From contig NZ_JAQKGU010000009.1 of assembly GCF_028532725.1 (NCBI RefSeq), forward strand, positions 1 through 64,000: a stretch of DNA of 64,000 nt. The letters are read 5' to 3'. Below, piece after piece: positions 8,263 to 17,803 of the stretch. The stretch comes from Desulfovibrio sp. Fe33 (lineage in GTDB: Bacteria; Desulfobacterota; Desulfovibrionia; Desulfovibrionales; Desulfovibrionaceae). The notes under the pieces are model-generated. The model was not told the DNA's origin, did no database searches, and saw nothing but the letters and a program-made list of their open reading frames with translations. A program made the translations under genes and the position numbers. Within the stretch, counting starts at the first letter, position 1. Each line of letters starts with the position of its first letter.

Positions 8263-9744
8263 ATGTTCGAAGGTTCCGGTCTGGACGACAAACGGTATGT
8301 CATCGGCGTGATCGGCGACATTCCGGCCCTGCTTGCCTTCTGGGAGATGTTCAAGGACCGGAGCAACGATGAAATCCTCAAGGAGATCGGTGTGGTGGCC
8401 GTGGCGCTGCCCGGCGAATCCGTGCTCCCCGAGGCGAACGACTCGGGCCGGATCATCCCCACCTACGCTGGCTACAAGGCCATGCTCGGGAGTCACCCCG
8501 AGATCAACATGGTCATCGAGGCCACGGGCCGTCCGGGCCTTGTCCACGAACTGCGCAACTTCCTGCCTCCTTCCGTCACCCTGGTGGAGCGCGGCGCGGC
8601 CCGTTTCTTCATCCGGCTGCTGACTTCGAATCAGATGTGGGTGGCCTGCAAAGTGGACCTGCTGCACACCCAGAACATGCTCAAGACCATCGTGGACCAG
8701 ATGGATCAGGAGATTCTCTTCCTGGACCGGGCCGGATTGGTGCTGGACATGAACCAGACCGTGCTGAACCGCTCCGGGCTGCCCAAGAAGGTCTTGGTGG
8801 GCAGGCATTACTGCGAGATATTCACCCGGACTGTCGAAGGGGAATGCGAGGAGTGGGAGGACCCCTTCGCCAGGACCATGAAGACCCGAACTCCGGCCGA
8901 GACCATTACCAGCCTGGTGGGCGGCGACGGCCGTGTGCAGTATTTCCGCATTTACACCAGCCCCGTGGCGGACGAGGACGGCGAGGTGAATCATGTGGTG
9001 GCCATTCGCAGGGACATCACCGTGCGGCGGTCCATGGAGAACCGCCTCCAGCAGGCCGAGCGGCTGGCCTCGGTGGGCGAGCTGTCCACCTACATGGCCC
9101 ACGAAATCCGCAATCCGCTTTTTTCCATCAGCGGCTTCGCCAATTCGCTGATGCGCGGCCGGGGAGTGGACGAGAAGGCGCGGGAGAAGCTGTCCATCAT
9201 CCTGGACGAATCCAGGCGCTTGGACGAGGTCCTGCGGAGTCTGCTCAATTTCGCCCGGCCCACCGAGGCCGAGGTGGCCGAGGTGGATTTGAACGAGATG
9301 GTCCGGACCGCCATGGACGTCATGCAACTGCCCTGCTCCAATCAGAATGTGGAGCCATACGTCACCCTGGACGAAGGCCTGGCCAAGGTCCACGCCAACC
9401 CGGACCTCATCAAGCAATGCCTCATCAACCTGGTCAAGAACGCCCTGGAGGCCATGCCCTCCGGCGGCAAGCTCTACGTGACCACCTCCATGAACCACGA
9501 CATGGCCATGCTTACCGTGGAGGACACCGGGACGGGCATCCCACTGGAAATACGCGACAAGATATTCAGCCCGTTCTTCTCCACCAAGGACAAGAACGTC
9601 GGACTCGGACTGGCCCAGATACACAAGATCGTGGGCGAGCTGGGCGGCCGGGTGGACCTGGCGTCCATGGAAGGGGTCGGCACCAAGGTGACGCTCTTCC
9701 TGCCGCCCATCCTGGCGGTTGAAGATTCGGCCGAGTCCGCGTAG
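8263..9744 (+). CDS. Cytoplasmic PAS histidine kinase with Rossmann-like N-terminal domain
   Basis: Sensor kinase without membrane segments. Residues ~11-120 look like a nucleotide-binding fold of the dehydrogenase type (YVIGVIGDIPALLAFWEMF, then VVAVALPGES, INMVIEATGRPGL and a basic/aromatic end), but the glycine-rich loop is not canonical. A PAS domain spans ~145-255, containing HYCEIF and GECEEWEDPF. HisKA carries the phospho-acceptor H280 in AHEIRNPL, followed by HATPase_c with NALEA, DTGTGIP and GLGL. Divergent from rimO, ahead of the pyrophosphatase gene; no response regulator is adjacent. The ligand of the N-terminal domain is unknown. Confidence 0.85.
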   Translation: MFEGSGLDDKRYVIGVIGDIPALLAFWEMFKDRSNDEILKEIGVVAVALPGESVLPEANDSGRIIPTYAGYKAMLGSHPEINMVIEATGRPGLVHELRNFLPPSVTLVERGAARFFIRLLTSNQMWVACKVDLLHTQNMLKTIVDQMDQEILFLDRAGLVLDMNQTVLNRSGLPKKVLVGRHYCEIFTRTVEGECEEWEDPFARTMKTRTPAETITSLVGGDGRVQYFRIYTSPVADEDGEVNHVVAIRRDITVRRSMENRLQQAERLASVGELSTYMAHEIRNPLFSISGFANSLMRGRGVDEKAREKLSIILDESRRLDEVLRSLLNFARPTEAEVAEVDLNEMVRTAMDVMQLPCSNQNVEPYVTLDEGLAKVHANPDLIKQCLINLVKNALEAMPSGGKLYVTTSMNHDMAMLTVEDTGTGIPLEIRDKIFSPFFSTKDKNVGLGLAQIHKIVGELGGRVDLASMEGVGTKVTLFLPPILAVEDSAESA

Positions 9745-9785
9745 GTTCAGCCCCCTGAAGCAAACCACCTCAGGGAGAAATCTTT

Positions 9786-10394
9786 ATGGACACCATCGTT
9801 CTGGCGACCAACAACAAGGGCAAGATCAGAGAGCTTTCCGTCATGCTCGAGCCCTTCGGGGTGGCGGTCAAGAGCCTGGCCGAGTTCCCGGAGATCGGCG
9901 ACATCCCGGAAACCGGCGAGACCTTTCTGGAGAACGCCTTCATCAAGGCGCGCGCCGTGGCCGCGATCACCGGCCTGGTGGCCGTGGCCGACGACTCCGG
10001 CATTGAGATCGACGCTCTGGACGGCCGCCCCGGCGTGTACTCCGCACGCTATGCGGGCGAGCAGCACAACGACCGTGACAACAACGAGAAAATGCTGGCC
10101 GAGATGAAGGACGTGCCCGACGAGAAACGCACGGGCCGCTACCGCTGCGTCATGGCCGCATCCGCCCCCAACGGCACTGAGATCAGCGCGGACGGGGCCT
10201 ACGAGATCGTGGTCGGACATGGTTACAAAGGCGCCGGCGGTTTCGGCTACGACGTCATCGTCATCGACCCCGAGTTCGGCTGCCATGTGGCCGAGATGGA
10301 CCCCGCGGTCAAGAACGGCCGTTCACATCGCGGCAAGGCCATGAAGAAGCTGTTGGCGCAGTGGCCCGAGTTTTGGGAGAAGGCCCGGGCCTAA
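9786..10394 (+). CDS. rdgB: dITP/XTP pyrophosphatase (RdgB/HAM1 family)
   Basis: Cytoplasmic house-cleaning enzyme that hydrolyses dITP, ITP and XTP to monophosphates. The N-terminal nucleotide-binding motif LATNNKGKIRE is intact, as are VADDSGIEIDALDGRPGVYSARYAG and the C-terminal GFGYDVIV and SHRGKAMKKL elements. Length 202 aa is standard. AGGGAG lies just before the ATG. It follows the kinase gene by 41 nt and ends at an intrinsic terminator. Confidence 0.95.
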   Translation: MDTIVLATNNKGKIRELSVMLEPFGVAVKSLAEFPEIGDIPETGETFLENAFIKARAVAAITGLVAVADDSGIEIDALDGRPGVYSARYAGEQHNDRDNNEKMLAEMKDVPDEKRTGRYRCVMAASAPNGTEISADGAYEIVVGHGYKGAGGFGYDVIVIDPEFGCHVAEMDPAVKNGRSHRGKAMKKLLAQWPEFWEKARA

Positions 10395-10417
10395 CCGGTC
10401 CTGACAGGAAATACGGA

Positions 10418-10446
10418 AGCCCCGTCGCGAAAGCGGCGGGGCTTTT
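10418..10446 (+). terminator. Intrinsic terminator after rdgB
   Basis: An 11-bp stem, AGCCCCGTCGC with GCGGCGGGGCT, closes on a GAAA-type loop and is followed by a T run. It sits between the convergent rdgB and the flavoprotein gene. Confidence 0.85.
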
Positions 10447-10462
10447 TGCTTGAGCGGCGGGA

Positions 10463-11632
10463 TCAGAGCGCTTCGCCGCAGGCCTGGCCCGACGCGAACG
10501 CCCAGTGGAGGTTGAATCCGCCCAGGTGGCCGGTCACGTCCAGGGTCTCGCCGATGACGAACAGGCCGTGCACGTCGCGGCATTCCATGGTTTTTGAGGA
10601 GATGCGGTCCGTGGCCGCGCCGCCCACGGTGACTTCGGCTTTGGCGTAGCCTTCGGTCTCGGACGGCGTGAAGGTGAAGCGGTGGATGCGCTCGCACGCC
10701 GTTTCGATCTCGGCCTTGGACAACTGGCTGACCGATGTTTCGGCCAGCGCGGCGTCCAGAAGCAGGGGCGGCAGCCGTTTGGGCAGGATGCGGGCGAGCA
10801 GGTTGCGCAACTGCTGGTTGGAGGCCCGGTGTTCCGCGATGAAGTCCTCCAGCCGTTGGCCGGGCAGGAAATCGATGCTCACGGGCTGGTGCTCGCGCCA
10901 GTAGCTGGACGCCTGGAGCGCGGCCGGGCCTGATATGCCCCGGTGGGTGAAAAGCAGGGGATCGGTGAAGCTCGCGGAGCCGGTCTCCACCGTAGCGGGC
11001 AGGGAGTTGCCCGCCATCTCGACGCATAGCGGACGGAGTCTTTTCGGGAAGACCAGGGGCACCAGACCGGGACGGGGCGGGACGAGTTCCAGTCCGTATT
11101 GTCGGGCCAGCCGGAAGCCGAGGTCCGTGGCTCCCGCCTGAGGCCAGGACGGCCCGCCCAGCGCCAGGACCAGTTTGTCCCCGATGACGGTTTGGCCGCC
11201 CACTTCCACCGCGAACGGGCCGGAGCCGGAGACCTTGCCGACGTCCTGCCCGGTCAGCATGGCCGCGCCCGTGCGCGCGCATCGGTCGAGCAGCACCCCC
11301 GCTACCCGGCCCGCGCCTTCCAGGGTGAAGAGCTGGCCGTGATCGCGTTCCTCGAAGGTAATCCCGTGCTCGCCCAGGAATCCGACCACGTCCCACGGCG
11401 AAAGCCGGGCCAGGGCGGATTTGACAAAGTGGGGATTGGCGCAAAGGTAGTGCGCGGGCGAGGCGTTCAGGTTGGTGAAGTTGCACTTGCCCCCGCCGGA
11501 AATGCGCACCTTGCGGGCGGCCTTGGTCCCGTGGTCGATCACGGCGACGTTGCGCCCGCGCGCCCCGGCGGTCATGGCGCACCACAGGCCAGAGGCCCCG
11601 GCCCCGAGAATAACAGCATCGAATCGGTTCAT
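10463..11632 (-). CDS. NAD(P)/FAD-dependent oxidoreductase, HI0933/BaiN family
   Basis: Flavoprotein of the family Pfam calls HI0933_like. The N-terminal ADP-binding loop [13 protein letters not shown] (residues 6-18) is followed by [14 protein letters not shown], the family hallmark, and the C-terminal [22 protein letters not shown] segment binds flavin. Length 389 aa is normal. The physiological substrate of most family members is unknown; BaiN acts on bile-acid intermediates but that role is not implied here. Convergent with rdgB and divergent from the DJ-1 gene. Confidence 0.85.
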   Translation of the reverse strand: MNRFDAVILGAGASGLWCAMTAGARGRNVAVIDHGTKAARKVRISGGGKCNFTNLNASPAHYLCANPHFVKSALARLSPWDVVGFLGEHGITFEERDHGQLFTLEGAGRVAGVLLDRCARTGAAMLTGQDVGKVSGSGPFAVEVGGQTVIGDKLVLALGGPSWPQAGATDLGFRLARQYGLELVPPRPGLVPLVFPKRLRPLCVEMAGNSLPATVETGSASFTDPLLFTHRGISGPAALQASSYWREHQPVSIDFLPGQRLEDFIAEHRASNQQLRNLLARILPKRLPPLLLDAALAETSVSQLSKAEIETACERIHRFTFTPSETEGYAKAEVTVGGAATDRISSKTMECRDVHGLFVIGETLDVTGHLGGFNLHWAFASGQACGEAL

Positions 11633-11676
11633 GCGCCGGTTCTACGGCAAGGGGCGCGGATTGTCACCTGACCGTG

Positions 11677-11704
11677 TTGACAAAAAAACGGGTGGGGATA
11701 TGAT
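11677..11704 (+). promoter_or_regulatory. Sigma-70-type promoter for the DJ-1/PfpI gene
   Basis: TTGACA at 11677-11682 and TATGAT at 11699-11704 are separated by 16 bp, close to consensus. The predicted start of transcription lies about 30 nt before the ATG at 11742. Confidence 0.7.
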
Positions 11705-11741
11705 TTTTACAATCCGAAAAACTCTACCTTGGAGGAAGCAA

Positions 11742-12329
11742 ATGGCAGCCAAGAAAATACTGATGCTGGTCGGCGACTTTGTCGAAGACTACGAAGCCAT
11801 GGTTCCCTTTCAGATGCTCCTGATGGTCGGCCACCATGTCGACGCCGTGTGCCCAGGCAAGAAGGCGGGCGAGTCTGTGGCGACCGCCGTGCATGATTTC
11901 GAGGGCCATCAAACCTATTCCGAGAAACCGGGACACAATTTCGGGATCACCGCCGCCTTTGAAGAAATCAGGGCCGAGGATTACGACGCCCTAGTCCTCC
12001 CCGGCGGGCGCGCCCCGGAATACCTGCGCCTCAATCCGGATGTCATCCAGTGCGTGCGCCACTTCGCCGAGGCGGGAAAGCCCATCGCCGCCATCTGCCA
12101 CGGCCCGCAACTGCTCACCGCGGCCGACGTCATAAAGGGCAAGACCTGCACTGCCTACCCGGCGGTCAAGCCGGATATCGACGCGGCGGGAGCCTCGTGG
12201 TGCCCGGTCAACGCCACGGCCTCAAACGCCTGCGCCGACGGCAATATCGTCACCGCACCGGCCTGGCCAGCCCATCCCGAATGGATGCGCGAGTTTCTCA
12301 AGGTGCTCGGTTCCACCATCGAGCCGTAA
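11742..12329 (+). CDS. DJ-1/PfpI family protein
   Basis: Class I glutamine-amidotransferase-like fold, 195 aa. The nucleophile elbow AICHGPQLL carries the conserved cysteine near residue 122, and the acidic residue in VGDFVEDYE near residue 12 matches the family's catalytic glutamate region. Relatives include PfpI proteases, glyoxalases/deglycases and stress proteins; the sequence does not decide between them. Start set by GGAGGAAGCAA before ATG 11742 and by the strong promoter immediately upstream. Probably a monocistronic gene. Confidence 0.85.
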   Translation: MAAKKILMLVGDFVEDYEAMVPFQMLLMVGHHVDAVCPGKKAGESVATAVHDFEGHQTYSEKPGHNFGITAAFEEIRAEDYDALVLPGGRAPEYLRLNPDVIQCVRHFAEAGKPIAAICHGPQLLTAADVIKGKTCTAYPAVKPDIDAAGASWCPVNATASNACADGNIVTAPAWPAHPEWMREFLKVLGSTIEP

Positions 12330-12356
12330 GCGGCCGCTCCCCGTCAGCGAAAACAG

Positions 12357-12384
12357 GCGGCCCGGGAAGTCGTTTCCGGGCCGC
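12357..12384 (+). terminator. Strong hairpin after the DJ-1 gene
   Basis: A 12-bp stem (GCGGCCCGGGAA with TTTCCGGGCCGC, one mismatch) begins 28 nt after the stop. Only a weak pyrimidine tract follows, so termination may be partial. Confidence 0.55.
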
Positions 12385-12457
12385 TATCCCTTTCCATCCG
12401 CCGAAGTTTTTGTTATGGGCGTATGCACAATGGTTTAAATTTGTGGAGGATGCGAAC

Positions 12458-12547
12458 ATGATGGGTTTCTTCTGGTTTTTCCTGGGACTGTTCCTGACCA
12501 TCGCCGCACTGGTCATGATCAAGATCAGCACCCCCAACGAGCAGTAG
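12458..12547 (+). CDS. Small 29-residue membrane peptide
   Basis: A very short gene encoding 29 residues, dominated by one hydrophobic helix (FFWFFLGLFLTIAALVMI) and ending in a short polar tail, KISTPNEQ. Support comes from GGAGGA at 12445-12450, 7 nt before the ATG, a second in-frame ATG right after it, and a clean intrinsic terminator directly downstream. No function is recognised. It could anchor or regulate a membrane complex, as other single-helix small proteins do, but that is speculation. Confidence 0.65.
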   Translation: MMGFFWFFLGLFLTIAALVMIKISTPNEQ

Positions 12548-12570
12548 TTTTCGCCGCAAATGCGGCATGA

Positions 12571-12606
12571 AGGGGGAATCGGCCCAGCCGGTTCCCCCTC
12601 CTTTTT
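12571..12606 (+). terminator. Intrinsic terminator after the small membrane peptide gene
   Basis: AGGGGGAA pairs with TTCCCCCT, with an inner GGC/GCC pairing in the loop, followed by CCTTTTT. Confidence 0.8.
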
Positions 12607-12619
12607 CCCAGGAGACGCG

Positions 12620-13387
12620 ATGATTATTTATTCATGGAACGTCAACGGCTACCGGGCCGTGCTCAAAAAGGACTTCCGCGACTGGCTGGACGGCTGCGGC
12701 GGGGATGTGGTCATGCTTCAGGAGACCAAGGTCCATCCCGAACAACTTTCTTCCGAAGAGCGCGAACCGGACTCCTTTTCCAACCATTATTGGAACTGGT
12801 CCAAGAAAAAGAAGGGCTATTCCGGCGTGGCCTGCTTCGCCAACCCCGAACCCCTCGCCTGGGACACGGGCCTGCCCGATGACCGCTTCCGAGACGAGGG
12901 CCGGGTGCTCCATCTCGAATATCCGGACTTCCATCTCTTCAACATCTATTTCCCCAACGGGCAGATGTCCGACGAGCGTCTGGATTTCAAGATGGGCTTC
13001 TACGACGCCTTTCTCGACCACGCCGAAAGCCTGCGCAAGACCAAGCCCATCGTGGTCGGCGGCGATTTCAACACCGCCCATAGGGAAATCGACCTCAAAA
13101 ATCCCAAGGCCAACAGCGAACGCTCCGGCTTTCTGCCCGTGGAGCGCGCCTGGATCGACAAGTTCATCGACGCCGGATACGTGGACACCTTCCGCCTCTT
13201 TGAAGACGGCCCGGACCACTACTCCTGGTGGTCCTACCGCTTCAACGCCCGCAAAAACAACGCCGGGTGGCGCATCGACTACTTCTTCGTCTCCGAAGAA
13301 CTGAAGGACCGCGTCGTCCGCGCCTGGATCGAACCCGACATCCTCGGGTCCGATCACTGCCCCATCGGCGTCGAAATCGACGTTTAG
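12620..13387 (+). CDS. xth: Exodeoxyribonuclease III / AP endonuclease
   Basis: Mg-dependent endonuclease/exonuclease/phosphatase-fold DNA repair enzyme acting at abasic sites. WNVNGYRA at the N-terminus, LQETKV with the metal-binding glutamate, GGDFNTAHREIDL, and the C-terminal GSDHCPI with catalytic Asp-His are all present. Length 255 aa matches the Xth family. Start at ATG 12620 follows AGGAG; the longer frame upstream runs through the preceding terminator and is not used. Confidence 0.93.
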   Translation: MIIYSWNVNGYRAVLKKDFRDWLDGCGGDVVMLQETKVHPEQLSSEEREPDSFSNHYWNWSKKKKGYSGVACFANPEPLAWDTGLPDDRFRDEGRVLHLEYPDFHLFNIYFPNGQMSDERLDFKMGFYDAFLDHAESLRKTKPIVVGGDFNTAHREIDLKNPKANSERSGFLPVERAWIDKFIDAGYVDTFRLFEDGPDHYSWWSYRFNARKNNAGWRIDYFFVSEELKDRVVRAWIEPDILGSDHCPIGVEIDV

Positions 13388-13389
13388 GG

Positions 13390-13491
13390 CGCCTCCGGCG
13401 GCCGGGGGAAGGGGAAGGAAAACCCTTTGAAGAGGGTTTTCCTTCCCCTTCCCCCGGACCCCCAACCCCTTCCTTTCCTAAACTTTTTGTC
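13390..13491 (+). repeat. Purine-rich palindromic repeat, copy A
   Basis: Begins GCCTCCGGCGGCC just after the xth stop, contains a near-perfect palindrome of about 52 bp centred on AACCCTTTGAAGAGGGTT, and ends TTTCCTAAACTTTTTGT. The same plan recurs in inverted orientation at 13613-13726. It probably also terminates xth. Confidence 0.8.
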
Positions 13492-13612
13492 GCCGCTTCG
13501 CGGGGTTGGCGGCGAGTTAATTCTTTTCCCGTCTAAAAAAAACAATCTAGCTCGAAAGTTGTTTCGGGCAGAGGTTTATCTTTTCGCGTACCCGCACCCG
13601 CGCGGATGCGCA

Positions 13613-13726
13613 TACAAAAAGTTTCGGAGGGAGAGAGGGGATAGGGAGTCCAGGGGGAAAGGGGAGAGAGGGAAACCCTTTTCAAAGGGTGCCCTCTCTC
13701 CCCTTTCCCCCTGGCCGCCGGAGGCA
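13613..13726 (-). repeat. Purine-rich palindromic repeat, copy B (inverted)
   Basis: The reverse complement reads GCCTCCGGCGGCCAGGGGG, a long G/A-rich palindrome around ACCCTTTGAAAAGGGT, then CCGAAACTTTTTGT, which matches copy A in order of elements. The stems differ in sequence but pair perfectly with themselves, so pairing is conserved rather than letters. It abuts the 3' end of thpR. About 120 bp separates the two copies and holds no gene. Confidence 0.8.
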
Positions 13727-13729
13727 TTC

Positions 13730-14284
13730 CTATCCCAGCGGATACCGAACCAGGGGCGTGTGGATGGCTCCGGCAGGGTCGAGGACACTTTGCCAGAGAA
13801 TGAATTCGTTTACGGGGAAGGCTGGCCAGTTCGTAGCGGCGGCATGGTCGAGGAGCGTTTTCCAATCGCCGGGGCCGGGCTTGCGCACTCTGCCGAGCGT
13901 CAGGTGCGGGCGGAAAGGCTTTTTTTCGCGGGGTACGCCGATGGCGGCCAGCGCGTCCTCGATGGATCGGGCCAGGGCCGCGCATTGTTCGCGGCCTTCG
14001 GTCAAGCCGAGCCAGAGAACCTTGGGGCGTCCGGCGTCGGGAAACGCGCCCGCGCCTCCGGCCCGCATGGTGAAGGCGGTGAAATCCACGGCGGCCAGGG
14101 CGTGCCGGATGGCCGGAATATGTGCCTCGTCCGTCTCGCCGAGAAACTTCAGGGTCAGGTGCCAAGAGGAGAGTTTGGACCAGTTCACGCTGGCATCGGT
14201 AAGTCCTGAAACGTCCTCTATGAGAGGGCTGAGTGATTGTCGATAAATGTCCGGTAATCCGATGCCGATGAACAGCCGGGGCAC
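13730..14284 (-). CDS. thpR: RNA 2',3'-cyclic phosphodiesterase (2H family)
   Basis: A 184-residue member of the 2H phosphoesterase superfamily (LigT/ThpR). Both HxTx motifs are present: WHLTLKFLGE near residue 42 and RPHLTLGRV near 127. The N-terminal RLFIGIGLP matches the family start. The enzyme opens 2',3'-cyclic phosphates of RNA or tRNA fragments. Its ATG follows 2 nt after the stop of the small upstream gene, so the two are co-transcribed. Confidence 0.88.
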   Translation of the reverse strand: MPRLFIGIGLPDIYRQSLSPLIEDVSGLTDASVNWSKLSSWHLTLKFLGETDEAHIPAIRHALAAVDFTAFTMRAGGAGAFPDAGRPKVLWLGLTEGREQCAALARSIEDALAAIGVPREKKPFRPHLTLGRVRKPGPGDWKTLLDHAAATNWPAFPVNEFILWQSVLDPAGAIHTPLVRYPLG

Positions 14285-14286
14285 GT

Positions 14287-14466
14287 TTATTTGTCCTTTT
14301 CTTCCAGGGCCAGGCCGAAAATCGTCAGGTCACCGAGCACATCGGCCATGGCCGCGCCGAGCTCTTCGGGCAGCCCGTCGGCCCGGGCAATTTCCAGCAG
14401 TCGCTCCGGATCGATGCCTTTTTTTTCGGCCAGTTCGCGCAGTTCGTCGAGGGTTGTTTCGTCCAT
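14287..14466 (-). CDS. Small helical protein upstream of thpR
   Basis: Encodes about 59 residues rich in Leu, Glu and Ala, beginning MDETTLDELRELAEKKGI; it reads as two or three soluble helices. No family recognised. Support is the 2-nt spacing to thpR and codon use like its neighbours. The start is uncertain: ATGs at 14466 and 14487 are both possible and neither has a good ribosome-binding site. Confidence 0.55.
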   Translation of the reverse strand: MDETTLDELRELAEKKGIDPERLLEIARADGLPEELGAAMADVLGDLTIFGLALEEKDK

Positions 14467-14569
14467 GGGTTCAAGCATAGACGACATAGGCCGCGCAGGC
14501 AACGCGATGGATGCGCGGCTCTTGAACGCCGCTGTTGCGGATACGTTTGCAACCTCGCGAATAAGTCCG

Positions 14570-14670
14570 TGCCGAAGGCGCACATAGGGGATGCAAGGGG
14601 GCGAGCCCTTGCCCGCCGGAGGCGAAGTCATCCGACTATCGCCGCGAAGCGGCTTTCAACACCTGATTTT
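14570..14670 (+). repeat. Four-hairpin dispersed repeat, copy 1
   Basis: About 100 bp made of four consecutive hairpins: GTGCCGAAGGCGC, GCAAGGG...CCCTTGC, CGCCGGAGGCG and GCCGCGAAGCGGC, then CAACACCTGATTT. Lies upstream of the thpR partner gene; 100 bp from copy 2 in the same orientation. Confidence 0.9.
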
Positions 14671-14770
14671 ACGCATCCAAGGAGTCAAAGGATAGTCCCC
14701 CCCAAAAAAAATGAACCTCTATATTTAACTTTCCGCTTTCGAGTTGGAACGCCGCGGAGTGGAATAAGCC

Positions 14771-14872
14771 CGCGCCGAAGGCGCACATAGGGGATGCAAG
14801 GGTGCGAGCCCTTGCCCGCCGGAGGCGAAATCATCCGACTATCGCCGCGAAGCGGCTTTCAACACCTGATTT
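14771..14872 (+). repeat. Four-hairpin dispersed repeat, copy 2
   Basis: Same element as copy 1 with GCGCCGAAGGCGC as the first hairpin; similarity continues about 14 bases upstream and weakly some 40 bases downstream. It ends about 40 bp from the malic enzyme terminator. The rest of the 14467-14964 gap holds no gene. Confidence 0.9.
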
Positions 14873-14904
14873 CCCTCTTCAGGGAGCCACCGGGATACCC
14901 TCTC

Positions 14905-14940
14905 CAAGAAAAAGCCCCGCTCCGAGTCTCGGAGCGGGGC
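14905..14940 (-). terminator. Intrinsic terminator of the malic enzyme gene
   Basis: GCCCCGCTCCGA pairs with TCGGAGCGGGGC around a 3-nt loop; read in the minus direction it is followed by TTTTTCTT. It begins 25 nt past the stop codon. Confidence 0.9.
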
Positions 14941-14964
14941 GGTTCGTTTCGATCAGGGCGGGGC

Positions 14965-16284
<1,320 letters not shown>

Positions 16285-16412
16285 AAATTCAACCTCCTGA
16301 AATTTACAGTTTGTCCAATGTCCTAAAGAGGTTTTTCGCTTTCCGTCAAGCAGTATCGGCCCGGGCGGGGTTGAACCTGGCGGAGGCGGTCCCGCTCCGG
16401 AGGGGCCGGGAG

Positions 16413-17426
16413 CTACGGCATGAGGATGGGCGGAATGTCCAGCTTGTGCTCGGACCAGAAGCGGAGCGCGCCGGGGTGCAGGGGGATGGACAGGTTGCGG
16501 ATGCCGTTTTGCAGGCTCATGTCAGCGGCCGCGCCGTGGAAGCGCCGCAGTTCTTCAAGCCGTTTGTCGCTGAAAACCGCTTTGAGGCCGTCGTATACGG
16601 CGTGCCCGTCCAGGCCGGAGCGGGCGCACCACAGGGCGGCGTCCTGGAAGGTGGCCACGGCGTCGATCTGGCCATGGTAGGTGTGCGCCGGGATGGAGGC
16701 CCGCGAGTAGAACGGATAGAGCTGGTAGAAGCCGGAGGCCATGGCGGGCTCGTGCAGGTTCAGGATGCGGACGGGCGTTTGCGCGGCAGCCTCCATGACC
16801 GAGGCGTTGGGATAGCCCGCCAGGGCCCAGAACCCATCCACCTCGCCTCGGGCGAAGCCTTCGGCGGCTTCGGCGTAGCCTGTCGGCAGGTGGTTGAAGT
16901 TGGTCCAGAGCTTGAGATGGCGGAAGAACCGCTCGGCGGACAGGGCCGCGCCCGAGCCGGGGTTGCCCACGGCGATGGTCTTGCCCCGGAGGTCCAGGAC
17001 CGAACGTATGCCGGAGTCCATGCGCACCACGAGTTGCGCCGGGGTTTCGTAGAGAAAGGAGATGGCCTGGACATCGGCGAATTTCTTGTTGGTGCAGCGC
17101 AGCTTGCCGGTGCGTCCAAGGAACGCGTCGCCCGCGTTGACCAGGGCCATGTCCGCTTTCCCCGAGCACAGGGCGAGGAGGTTTTCCACGGAGCCGCCGG
17201 ACGGTTTTGTCAGGACGCTCAGGCCGGGCGCGTCGTGGGATATGACTGTCGCCATCTTGTTGGCGAAGTGGTTGAAGGTGCCGCCGCGCGGGCCGCCGTA
17301 GAAGGTCAGGGTTCGCGTCGTTGTTTTGGGCGCTTCGGGGCCGTTTTCGGTTTCCGACATGCAGCCCGCTACAGGGGAAAAGCCCAGGCAGCAAAGAAGG
17401 AGCAGGATGTGGACGAAACGCGGCAT
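16413..17426 (-). CDS. TAXI-family TRAP transporter solute-binding lipoprotein
   Basis: Extracytoplasmic solute-binding protein of the TAXI type. Signal peptide with lipobox VAGC near residue 22, so it is probably lipid-anchored. The mature start [15 protein letters not shown] and the [16 protein letters not shown] and VGNPGSGA segments match the family. Start at 17426 follows GGAGG by 5 nt. It is a diverged paralogue of the protein at 19951-20919, and lies downstream of the fused TRAP permease beyond a terminator and a repeat. TAXI proteins bind carboxylates such as glutamate or 2-oxoglutarate; substrate unknown here. Confidence 0.85.
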   Translation of the reverse strand: MPRFVHILLLLCCLGFSPVAGCMSETENGPEAPKTTTRTLTFYGGPRGGTFNHFANKMATVISHDAPGLSVLTKPSGGSVENLLALCSGKADMALVNAGDAFLGRTGKLRCTNKKFADVQAISFLYETPAQLVVRMDSGIRSVLDLRGKTIAVGNPGSGAALSAERFFRHLKLWTNFNHLPTGYAEAAEGFARGEVDGFWALAGYPNASVMEAAAQTPVRILNLHEPAMASGFYQLYPFYSRASIPAHTYHGQIDAVATFQDAALWCARSGLDGHAVYDGLKAVFSDKRLEELRRFHGAAADMSLQNGIRNLSIPLHPGALRFWSEHKLDIPPILMP

Positions 17427-17617
17427 CGGGCCTCCGGTCGGTGGGTGGGATGCGCCGCCCCATGCGGCACCAACCCGGACAGCCCGTTTTTTGCCATACC
17501 ACTGCACCGAAGACAACGCGTGTCCGCTTCGCATTCGAATATTATAATATTGCGCGTGAATTATCCCCGGTCTCCATGCCGTGTTTCGCCGCGGAACGTC
17601 GCGGAACGAAAAAGTCC

Positions 17618-17717
17618 GCGCCGAAGGCGCATACAGGGGATGCAAGGGGGCGAGCCCTTGCCCGCCGGGGGCGAAATCATCCGACAATTGCCGCGAAGCG
17701 GCTTTCATCCCTGATTT
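17618..17717 (+). repeat. Four-hairpin dispersed repeat, copy 3
   Basis: Same element, with GCGCCGAAGGCGC, GCAAGGG...CCCTTGC and GCCGCGAAGCGGC intact and the third loop changed to GGG. It lies between the fused permease gene and the lipoprotein gene; its 3' end is about 35 bp from the permease terminator. Confidence 0.9.
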
Positions 17718-17750
17718 CTTTCTTCATGGAGCAACGGTATGATTCCCCCT

Positions 17751-17778
17751 AAAAAAAGGGGCGGTTGACCGCCCCTTT
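17751..17778 (-). terminator. Intrinsic terminator of the TRAP permease gene
   Basis: AAAGGGGCGG pairs with CCGCCCCTTT around TTGA; in the minus direction it ends in a run of seven T. It would separate the permease from the lipoprotein downstream. Confidence 0.9.
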
Positions 17779-17803
17779 CGTTATGCGTTGCCTTGCCGCC
17801 GGA

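Noticed and set aside
8161-9768. Long minus-strand frame opposite the histidine kinase
   Set aside because: Histidine/glycine-rich antisense shadow of a gene with clear kinase motifs; typical artefact at high GC. The same holds for the frame opposite the TRAP permease (17765-19720) and those opposite htpG and dgt.
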